NCBI GenBank assembly: GCA_025558095.1
Contig: JAIVFI010000010.1
Coordinates: 496,001-560,000, forward strand
Reading direction: 5' to 3'
DNA length: 64,000 nucleotides
Origin: Hyaloraphidium curvatum
Lineage: Eukaryota > Monoblepharomycota > Hyaloraphidiomycetes > Hyaloraphidiales > Hyaloraphidiaceae
The position numbers were made by a program, and so were the translations under genes. Below, piece by piece: positions 54,801 through 64,000 of the stretch. Under the pieces are notes generated by a model. It did no database searches and was not told the DNA's origin. It saw nothing but the letters and a program-made list of their open reading frames with translations. Positions within the stretch are counted from its first letter, which is position 1; each line of letters starts with the position of its first letter.

Positions 54801-57800
54801 TCGACCTCGCTTGGCCTGTCGTCGTACATGGCGTGCAGCAGGCTGACCACGGAGCTCGAATTCGCCATGTTCTGCAGCCCGTTCTGTATCACGCCCTCCA
54901 CCAGCTGGTTGAAGGAGGCTATCTCGTTACGTTGTGTCTCCTCGTCCGCGTCCGACAGGGACACGTTGGAAACGATCACGCGGACGATCTTGCTGACCAC
55001 CTTGACGAGCGCAGCCTGCTCCGTCCGAATGACGGGTTCCAAGCACCGCTGCAAAGCGGCGATGTTGCTCACGAAGAACTCCGGAGGCTTCGACTCGATT
55101 ATGGTGTACAGGAGCTCGAGGATGTTGGAGATCATGACGTTCACGTTGGCATTCGGCTCCTGCGCCGTCACTTTCTCCACGGTCGAAAGCTTGAACGAAA
55201 TGTCGGGCCACACGAGAAGGAGGTCCCGGATCAAGTTGGCAATGCGGTACGGGATACCGCGCTTCGACAGAGGCTCCGACAACGTGCACAGGAAACGGGT
55301 ACAATAGGCAAGCGTCATTTCCCGGTGGTGAGACGAGATGCTGCTCGGCTGGAGCGGAGCCATTGCCGCCAAAGCGGGTGTCACCGTCGGCGGTCCGAGA
55401 CTGTCTCCGCCCTCGGAGGCCACGTGCTGCCGCTTGGCCTCGGGGGCCCCGAAGTCGGACGGAGCTCGCCGCTTGTTCGATCCGTCAACGAGGACATCTG
55501 GCGGAGATCCGTCGTCCGTCGGCGCCACGTCGCCGTCGAATGCTTCCTGGAGCCGGCGCCGCTCCCACGAAAGAACGAGCTCCACAAGATCGATCGTCAA
55601 CAAGCGGGTTTCGTTAGTCGTGTTGGTCGTCAGGCCGAGCTTCGGCAAAGACGGTATGATGAGAGGGACGAACAAGTCGCGGTGCTCGTAGAAGAGTTCC
55701 GCGTGACGTATCACCAGCTGGTAGATGCACGTGACCTGCGGCACGTTGTTCGTATCCTCGGTGATGATCTTGCGAGTCCACCTGACCCAGGCCGGGAACC
55801 TCTGGTCGCTGCCCTGCGAGCCCGAAACGCTGGGCCCCGCAGCTTGCGCGTTGCCGACCCGCTTCGGCAACACCGGCACAAGAATGTCCAAAGCCTGGCG
55901 CACCAGGACCCGGCTCTCCGACTGGTGCGATTTCAACAAAGCAACCAAGGCCTGCATGATGATCTTGACGGGCGTCTCGAAAGCCTCGACGAAGCGCGCG
56001 AAAGCGACGTAGGCCGATTGCTTGCAGGTGGGATCGTCCACTTTCGTGCAGCTCCAAACGAATCTCACGGCGTCCTTTTTGTGTTCGCCGATGGACGTGC
56101 TGCCGTGCTGAACAATCAAGGTCGTCACTTGCAGAAGCTCGATCTTCATCGAATCCTCGAGCTGCAGAGCTTCCTGTTCCACAAGGTACGGAACCCAAAG
56201 TGTGGCAGCGAGCTGCCCGACCATCTCCATGTCCATGGTTCCAGCAAACTCCGGCTGGCTGACGGCCACGAGCATCACCGGTACCACAAGCATCCGCATC
56301 GCTGCCACAATCAGCTGCGGCTCAACAGCCCGCTCCTCAAACAGCCGGAGGAATTTGGCGATGACGGTGCGTCTGGATGACACCGGCAGCTTCAGCGCCA
56401 CATCCTCCCACAGAAACTTCTTGAGAAAGGCGAAGTCGATGACGCTCGGGGCAACGAAGGCCTGGATCATGTCAAACAGAACGTCCATGTCCCCCGGTTG
56501 CTTCCTCGAGTAAGCAATGAGAATCTCGAGGATGTACTGGGTTTCCCGGACGCGCTCAATGTCCAAATTCTGCTCCTGCCGAGTCGCGGCTATGCGGCGC
56601 TCCGAGCGCCAGAGCTGGAGGACCTGATCGAGCACGGATCTGGCGGGGAGGGTAAGAGAAGCAGCGAAAGAACGGTTGCGCGATCGCACCGTGACTGGAC
56701 GAGCCATTCGGGATGGAATGAAGCGATCTCCTTGACGATGAGAACTCCCTGGAACTGCAAGTAGTCTGCCTGGTCGGTCTCGTCCGGAGTGACGCGGAAG
56801 GTTTTTGCGAGAAGCTTATCGGCGTTCTTCATGACTTCCAGGCGAAGCGGCCCGGCTGCCTCCGCATGCAGGAGGTCAACAAACAGCCGGTTGTACCGCT
56901 GGTCGCTGAGGCGGTCGTAGAAATAGGCCAGAGCGTCAGTCGAATGGCGGTTCAGGAACTTGATGAGCGGCAATCGAAACGGGCTGGAGATGTAGCGTCG
57001 CAGCTTGCTTTCCAGATCCAGCACCTCGTTCACGAGATCAGGCAGGTAAATGTTGGCGGCTTGCGGGAGCAGCGGAAAGGCTTCCAGAATGGCGACAATG
57101 ATCTTGATCTCGTCAACCTCGCTCAGAGGGCGGTTCGACGCCTCCTCGAGGATCGCGGGGTCGGCCCAAGCCTTAAGGTGATCCAAGAGTTTGCGACCAA
57201 TTTCGTTCTTGAAGTAAGTCGTCAAGAGCTCCAGGAGCCGGGCGAGACCTTCCAAGCCCTGCACTGTTAGCTTCTTGTAGTCCGACAGGTTCACGAGGAT
57301 CGGGCGCAACCCGGCTTGCAAGAGGTCCTTCGGAAGCTTGTGTTGGTGCTGCAGCACCTGCGACAGGCCTTTGTAGGCGATCTCGACGACTTCTGAAGAC
57401 TTCGAGTACAAGGACTTGAAGAAGACGGCGATAATCCGGCTCCGAGCGCCATTCTGCGTCGGAGACATGAGCTCCGAATGCGCCATGGCCGACGACAAAA
57501 GCTTGATGCACACGACCCGCAACTGCGTGAGCTGTTCCGGGAGCTTTTGCGACGGGCCTTTGCTGGTCAGCGCCTGGTCTTCGGCGTCCGCGAGAGCCAG
57601 GGCCTCATGCATTAGGCGCAGAAGTTCTTCGTTGAACTGCAACAGAGGCGGCCTGAGCGACAAGCAATACGTGATCGCGTCAATGTGACCGATTTGCATG
57701 GGCATAGGAAGCGCGCGGAGCGGCTTCGCAAAGATGGGTCCCAGAAGACGGTCCCGAACCGGAAGGAGAAGGTCGGTAACTTCGGTGCCCGTCAGATCCG

Positions 57801-60800
57801 CAAGAAGCTGCAGCGACTCCTGAATTGTTTCGCGAACAACGCTGTTCGTGTTCGGAAGCTCCTGCACGAGCAGGTGGATCAGGTTGTTGACCTTGCCCTG
57901 TCGGTCCTGGACGTCATCGTTCTCCTCCTGCTGGTTGCACACCTTGAGAACGTGGGCGAGGGTGCGTCTCGCTTCGTCCACGTTGCTCATCGACATCTCC
58001 GACGACGTGTCCTTGAGAACGTAGAGCAGCGCCTTCGCAAACTCCAGCTGGTGGTCCACCATCCATTTGACGCCCATCTTGAGGTCCGAAGTGAGCATGG
58101 AGATGCCGTGGCACCCGCCGTTTTTCCGGTACCATTCCTGCTTGAAGCAATAGGAGCAGAAGCGCAGCGCCAGCGAGTGGAAGACGGGCAGCTGCTCCAC
58201 AAGATCTCCGCGTCCGCCGAAAATGCCCAGGCACGTTTCGTGCAGGTACACGAGCGCCTCGCCGCCCTTCTTTCGGACATCCGTGGCCTCGGACGTCATG
58301 ACGTCCACGATCGCCTCGACAAATGCGTCAATGTGGGAAGAGAAGACGTTGTTGCTCACTTCCAGCGAGGAAATGGTGGGCCGCATCGGCGGCTTGAGGC
58401 CCGCCTTCTGCGCCGCAAATTCGGGCACGTGGAGCAGAATGAAATGCTTGCAGATGTTCAGAATGACCGGCCACGCCTTGGCCTCGAGCTCAGGAACGCA
58501 CGCAGCGTAAAAGAGAGCGACGATGACCTGGGTGACGGTCCGATCGTGCGCATCCCTCCTAGCTTTGCTGGGGACTTTGAACCTCGGCTTGCTGTCCCCA
58601 TCAACGCTTTCGACGTTCACCAGCTCGTCGACCAGACTCTGCGCGGGCGCGATGTCCTCCCCGAGATCCATCGCCATCTCGCTATCCTGAATCACGGCGT
58701 CCGCCATGACCCGGGGAGACGATACGCCGTCGCCCGTGCCGACTTTGCTTGTCTCGATGACTGCCACGCTCCTTTGGACGGCTTCCACCAGATTGACCTC
58801 GCTTTCAATGTCGATGATCAGCGGAAGGCAGCTTTGAAGGAGCATGAACGCTTGCTCCTTGTAGTAGGGCAAGTGGGGAAGCTTCTCCTTTGCAACGATG
58901 TGGTTGCCCAGGACCCTAGTCACCAGGTCCAGCATGTCCCCGAGCTGAAGAAGCTGCTCCGTCGAGACGTCGCCTGTCCGCTCGGACAGGGTCAGCCGGA
59001 TGCCAATGTCCACAGCGCTGTCGAGGTTGGACTTGATCGACAAGATCGGTGAGTCCTTCAAGATTCGCCTGTTTCTGCCGCCGAGCTTCCCCAGGATTCG
59101 CATCGTGGTGTGGCTGTGCGTCTGGTTGTACGGCTGCGGCCGCAAATGCTTCCACAGAGCAGCCATAAGGTCGCCGATGACCGGGCTGACGATCGGATCC
59201 AGGAACTCGTGGGTCAGATTGTCAATGCACAGCTCCAAGGTGCGCAGGCCCTGGCTGACAAGCTCCGGGCCGGACTGGAGCGCCAGAACCAGCGGTTTCA
59301 TCAGGAAGTTGAGGTAAGGTAGCAGTGCGCTCAGGCGCACAGGAACCGTCAAACACAGCTCGACAAAGAGCTCCCGCATCTGCTGCTTGTACGCGTTCGA
59401 CAGCAAATTGTTCAAGGATTGGAGCAGCTCCGGCAGGAGCGGCAGCACCTCCTTGTACAGGAGCTCGAATCGGCCACCTCCAATGCTCCGGAACATGGAA
59501 CGCAGCAGCAGGAAGTAGTTGCTGGGTTCTTTGGCCTTGGACGACAGCTTCAGCGACGAGCGGATGATGTTGCTCATGTGCGGCTGCAGGACGACCTCGT
59601 TCTTCTCCGGGAAAACCGTTATCGCCATGAAAATGAGCTTGAACAGACGCAGCATGACCTGCGCCTGGGTGACAGCGGTCGGAGTATCGCCAGAACCGAG
59701 CAGCTCGATCCGATCGACCAAGAAGCGCAAGAGCACGCCGACGAAGTTCGGCGAGATCGCGGCGTTCAGGAGAAAGTAGTGAGGCAGGCCGAGAATGGTG
59801 GGGTTGGCCACCATCTGCTCAAGAAGGAAACCAATCTGGGACGTGATGATCTCCAGGAAGATGGCGGGCTCGACGACGGCAAATATGGCGCCAAAAGCTT
59901 CCAACACCTCCTTCTCCTCCTTTGCGTTGCTGTTTGGCGGGGCGTTCGCCGCTCCTTTCTCCCTATCCGGCGCCGAGGAATCTATGGCGTAGAGGTCGAA
60001 GCACTGGAGTCCGTCGCGGAGAATGCGCAAGAACAGCTGTATCTCGAGTTCTGACAGGCCGCGTACGGCAGCGTTGTATGCATCCTGGTCGGGAACGTTG
60101 GGAGCGGGAGGATTGCACTGCCGGAGGGAGTAGAGGATGCTCTTGATGCCAATGACCAAGTTCTTGAAGAGGAATTTGATCTCTGCAACCCATCACGTCC
60201 AGAGTCAGGAACCCACTTGAGCACCGCATGGCACCGAGGTCCTCACCCTTCACAACATCCTGCGACTGGTCGAACGGTCCTTGGTAGGCCTTGATGGGAT
60301 GCATGTACTCGTACTCGAGGAACATCTCTGGCTCGGGCACGAAGTTGGAAGTCGACTCGAGTCGCTTGCTTGACGACTTCTTCTTCCCGTAGTACTTGGA
60401 GATAAGAGGCAATGCCATGTGAATCGACGTGAACTTGCTCGCGAATGCGTCCAAGATCTTCATCAGCAGCGCTCGCGCTGGGAGTTGCCGGGAAGGTCAA
60501 AACGCGACGAAGAAACAATGACAAGTGATTTGCCCTCACCGTCCTCCTTGGTTTGCAGCATGATGATGCAGTCAATCAGATTCAGGAGGAGTTTGGAGCA
60601 CATTGTTTGGATTTGAGGAGCAAAGCTGAAGTCGTGGAGGTTCCGCGAATACGTGTACACGATCCTCGAGAGCTGCTCTTGAGAAAGCTCCATCCGGACG
60701 TGGTGCAGCAGGTCGGCCAAGAAGCTGTGCGCAAGCGGCCTGCAACGACATCGACGGTCAGCACCTTATTCGGACGCCCGCGACTTGCGGTACCTCAAGG

Positions 60801-62229
60801 TCTCGCGCGAAGTCACGCCGGTCCCCACAAGGACCTTCTCGTTCAAAAGAACGTCGATGTGCCTCACGAAAGAGGACTTGAACTCGCTTGCCCAAAGGTG
60901 GCGCGTGGCGACCAAAAGTTCCTGGAAAGGCGTCAGGCTAGATAAGTACCGCGCATCGCGGACAGGGAAGTGTCTCCATGGATCTGCGAACCTTTCTGAT
61001 GCCAGATGATTCTGGCGGGCAGTCCTTCATGAGCATCACGACAGCATCCGCGATCGCTTGCTGGTGGTCCTTGAGGATCGGCAGAAAGTTCTTCAGGATG
61101 TACGCGACGAAGGACAGCGTCTGGGTGGGGCGGATCAGAGTCCGAAAACGTTGGCACCCGAATCGGCAGGTACCTTGACTTGCATGGCCTTGAACTCTGC
61201 ATAGGCCGCGCGGTTCTTGATGGAGCTGGCGACGCCAACGAAGACTTCACCCCTCGCCGCGGCATCCTCGTGCGCCTGCACCTGAGCAGCTGGTTGCAAT
61301 CCCAGCACCTTGAGTGCGCCGTGTCAGCTCCCAATAGCGCAGCCAGAACACCGCAGGCGCCCCACCCTGATGATCAGCGGGACAAGATCGACGACAGTGT
61401 CATTCACAAACTTCCGGTGGATCTGCAACAGCAGCACCAGGATGATGGGGCACTCCTTGAGGACCTTGAAGCTGTACAAGCTCCTTGCGAGCCTGTGGTC
61501 GCCCTCCTCGGGGTTGTCGCCGCCGGCGCCAGTAGAGATGGGAGACGCGCCCGCATTCTGTTGCGCACCCAAAGCTTAAGAATATCGGGCCTTGCCCCGA
61601 CAACCCAATCCTGCTCACCGTAACATCGAATGCCTCCCGAACGGCCTCGTCCATGTTGCGGTACATGTCCCGGACCACGTCGAAGAACGGCGTCACGAAC
61701 TCCTCCAGGTGATTCTTGTATGCCTTGTGCAGCTCCACGATGATCTTCAGGGCGGTGGAGGCGTTGTCCTCGTCGTCCTCCCGAACAACCTTCATCAGCT
61801 CGGTGAGGAGTTCTGCTGCGCTGGCTTTCAAGGCATCCTGCATCGGGAATCGCTGGATGACGTCCAGAGTCAAGTGCCTCAGTTTCTGAAGCAGAGCGGC
61901 TCTTCAGTTGGGGTCGGGGGAGATTCAGCACGGAACGCACATGCTCGGGGGCATTAGAAAAGAAGGCCGGCGGTGTGGTCTTCAGGATATCCAGGAACGT
62001 CGGAAGCAACGACTGGAGATGGTTTTGGTTGTCCGGCGATTGCAGGACGTCCACGGAGTCCCGTATTTCCTGGACGATGGCGATCTTGGCGGGGAGGTCT
62101 GGCACGTCTTCAGTCCAGTGCGACCTGCAGGGACAGTCGAGCGATCCTACCGGTAGAGGCATCGCCCAGCTTCGCCGCGGCATTGGCCAGATCCGGCCCG
62201 CCGGACTGGGCGACGACCCGGCGGTGCAT
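49488..62229 (-). CDS. TRA1: Tra1/TRRAP, PI3K-related scaffold of SAGA and NuA4
   Basis: Tra1 is the activator-binding subunit of the SAGA and NuA4 acetyltransferase complexes. The N-terminus from about 62229 has [20 protein letters not shown] and [18 protein letters not shown]. Some 2500 residues of HEAT repeats follow, then the FAT region (60-52 kb; for example [20 protein letters not shown]) and the kinase-like domain with [19 protein letters not shown] and [20 protein letters not shown]. As usual for this family the ATP-binding and catalytic residues of active PI3K-like kinases are missing. The last exon reads [20 protein letters not shown] and ends in DLTWMSWL at 49488, a clear FATC. At about 51850-51885 a run of 12 glutamines and a Gly/Ala/Pro-rich insertion interrupts the conserved region. 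Many 45-80 nt introns. The exact start codon is less certain than the rest. Confidence 0.92.
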
Positions 62230-62494
62230 GGCCGCCCGAGGCTCCCTCCTGGACGCGTGCGTTCCTCAAGAGTCCCTCTCCCCGGGTCCAGCAACGCGTC
62301 CTATCGTCCTTTGGTCATGTGCCGCGCTGCGACGGCGCCAAAGGGCTCCCAAGGGGTCGTGCGCGGGAGCGCGTTTGTGCAGTTCGCGCGCGGGAGCGAG
62401 CAACCGCGCCTGCCCATCCACCCCACCCAACATCGCGCTCGGAGTGACCGAAGGGTCGCGCGCAGGGCCAATCGTCGGCATCTCAAACCAGGCG

Positions 62495-62853
62495 ATGTCG
62501 GACGAGCGGGACGTCAACCTGTACCTCGCCGCGTGGGCGGCCACCGGCGTGTTCATGCGGTGCTACTCCCTCGCGCTGCAGCGGCGGCCCATCTTCCAAG
62601 GTGGGAGCGATGCCCGCCGCCCCCGCCAATCGCACCGCGCTCTGACCGGAGGCCGCGTCCCCGTCCGCGCCTTGCTCGTCGTGGCGCCCGCGACGCGGCG
62701 GCGGCTGCAGGGCCCGTCACGCACATCGGCCACACCCTGGTGGCTATGGGTTTCGGCGCTGCCTTCAACTCGTATCGCGAGAGGCAGCTCGTGCGCCTGG
62801 AGGCGCAAAAGAACTCTTTGCTGGAGCGACGGAGGGCAAAGGAGGCGGCTTGA
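62495..62853 (+). CDS. Small protein with two possible membrane helices
   Basis: Exon 1 from ATG 62495 reads MSDERDVNLYLAAWAATGVF and ends in RRPIFQ; an intron (gtgggag ... ctgcag) leads to GPVTHIGHTLVAMGFGAAFN and a basic, charged helix RERQLVRLEAQKNSLLERRR with a stop at 62853. The product is about 80 residues: two hydrophobic stretches and a C-terminal coiled segment. The shape is like small accessory subunits of respiratory complexes, but I cannot name the family. It is divergent from TRA1, about 265 bp apart. Confidence 0.6.
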
Positions 62854-62942
62854 GTGTCACCGGACAAGTGACTGGATGGACACGAGACTGACGCCGCCGG
62901 AGGCGATGCTGGCGGAATCGGCTTGTAGGAACCACGGAGCAA

Positions 62943-64000
62943 CTACATCTTTTCTGCTGGCGCCTCGTCCGGATCCCCGCGTGGTGCTTTGGGGGGGAAC
63001 ATGTCCTCACTTCCCCCCAACTCCCGAAAGACATGCCTTGCTATGTCCGAAAGTCCCTCGAGATGGGCTGCAGGTGGAGTATCGGGCACGTAGATAACGG
63101 ACCCTTGGGGCGCGGTCGGACTTCGGTTGAAACGGAAGCGCTGCCTGAAGAACATGAGGAACAACGCCGCGGGCAGCTCCTTGGCAACGGGCGAGACTGC
63201 AAGCACAGTGATGATGTGAAGCTGCACGGGCTTCGCATACTGGAAGTGTACCAACCAGGGTTTCCGAAGCTACCAGTGTCGACGAACTGTCGCACGACGT
63301 CTAAGAGGTCCCCCCGCGCCGTGGCCTCGGCAAGACAAAAGAAGTGCAGCGCATCTGGAAGCAAACAAATCAGGTATTGTTCCGACGGAAAGGCCCCTTC
63401 CGCACATATCCCTGGTGGTGCCGTGTGGTTGCTCGCCGAAACCTGGAGCACCAACACCTTCCCTGCGCCGCTGTCTGCCCTGCCAGGCAGAACAACCAGG
63501 TCAAGCTCGCTGTCCGATTGTAGAGGCCTGTCCGTGAGGACGATGCATCGCGAGACAAAGGTCCTAATGCGCATCTTCAGTTCGGAACAGAAGGGCACGC
63601 AGTTCGAGGAACGCACTCATCACACAACAAAGAGTTGCCGCCTCCCAGATCGGCGTAATCGAGAGAAGCAACGGTGCGCTTGGCGTGGACAATCCGGCCG
63701 CCCGACAGCTCTACGTCGATAGCATGTGTCGCACCGTCTGGGGCCGCGGACAGCCTGCGAACGGGCTGATCGAGCATGTATGTTCCACCGTGAACGGCGC
63801 ACAGTCTGGCGAGCCAAAGCGTCAGGAAGAGCGTACTCTAGGCATCCGCACGTCGACTTGCCGGCTGAAACCCTGCGCCATCTCGCTGCCGCCTCCGTAT
63901 GCAGGGCAAAGAAACGGAGTGGGTCCGTAACGCCCCAACGATTTAAGGTAACGTCTTGTGCCGAGGACACCTTCGCGCACAGAAACTACCGTGTGGCAAC
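62943..64000 (-). CDS. MRS6: Rab escort protein (CHM/Mrs6), C-terminal part
   Basis: The gene runs off the window end. The first visible part reads PAYGGGSEMAQGFSR, then after an intron LCAVHGGTYMLDQPVRR, the conserved substrate-platform motif of the GDI/REP superfamily. Further on come SRCIVLTDRPLQSDSELDLV, VLVLQVSASNHTAPPG, YLICLLPD and ARGDLLDVVRQFVD. After another intron the end has GSVIYVPDTPPAAHLEGLSD and ELGGSEDMFPPKAPRGDPDE, as in Rab escort proteins rather than plain GDI, with a stop at 62943. Rab escort proteins present Rab GTPases to geranylgeranyltransferase II. The intron between GFSR and LCAV appears to use a GC donor (gcaagt). Confidence 0.75.

Overview
This window is GC-rich nuclear DNA from a eukaryote, most likely a fungus. 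Genes are split by very short GT-AG introns (about 40-80 nt), many with gtgggt or gtgagt donors. The set includes a Gag1-like clamp protein (a fungal family), a Dal5-type permease, Tra1, Utp10, Rok1, Yju2, Pex7, Pop1, Msh1 and Pet8. The GC content, tiny introns and F-box/HNH/DUF6570 accessory genes fit an early-diverging (chytrid-grade) fungus, but a basidiomycete is not excluded; this placement is inference.

Layout. 1-4145 and about 16500-21110 are the two arms of a very large inverted repeat. Each arm carries a broken F-box/leucine-rich-repeat gene and a long GC-rich block of short tandem modules. The 12.3 kb loop (4150-16500) holds, all on the minus strand: an orphan SelD-N-terminal-like flavoprotein, POP1, a mitochondrial S-adenosylmethionine carrier, an MFS permease and mitochondrial MutS (MSH1). 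A 446 bp MITE with a TA duplication sits between the flavoprotein gene and POP1.

21.2-30.4 kb holds metabolic and secretory genes: an unknown 277-residue protein, a mitochondrial class III CoA-transferase (glutarate type), a vacuolar-type amino acid transporter divergent from a Gag1-like clamp gene, a putative mitochondrial protein, the SRP receptor alpha subunit and a small Pro/Cys protein.

30.6-38.2 kb is an accessory island: a DUF6570 (Helitron-associated) gene, a 3 kb stretch without convincing genes, a multi-exon gene with two HNH-like modules and a coiled-coil tail, and a fragment of a Rieske-type dioxygenase catalytic domain.

38.2-64 kb is dense housekeeping DNA: PEX7 and UTP10 (divergent), UTP10 and ROK1 (convergent, 33 bp apart, both for 18S rRNA processing), ROK1 and YJU2 (divergent, 84 bp apart), then TRA1 over 12.7 kb, a small two-helix membrane protein, and the C-terminal part of a Rab escort protein running off the window end. 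Coordinates given for spliced genes are the outer limits of the coding region; introns were placed by eye from frame and splice motifs.
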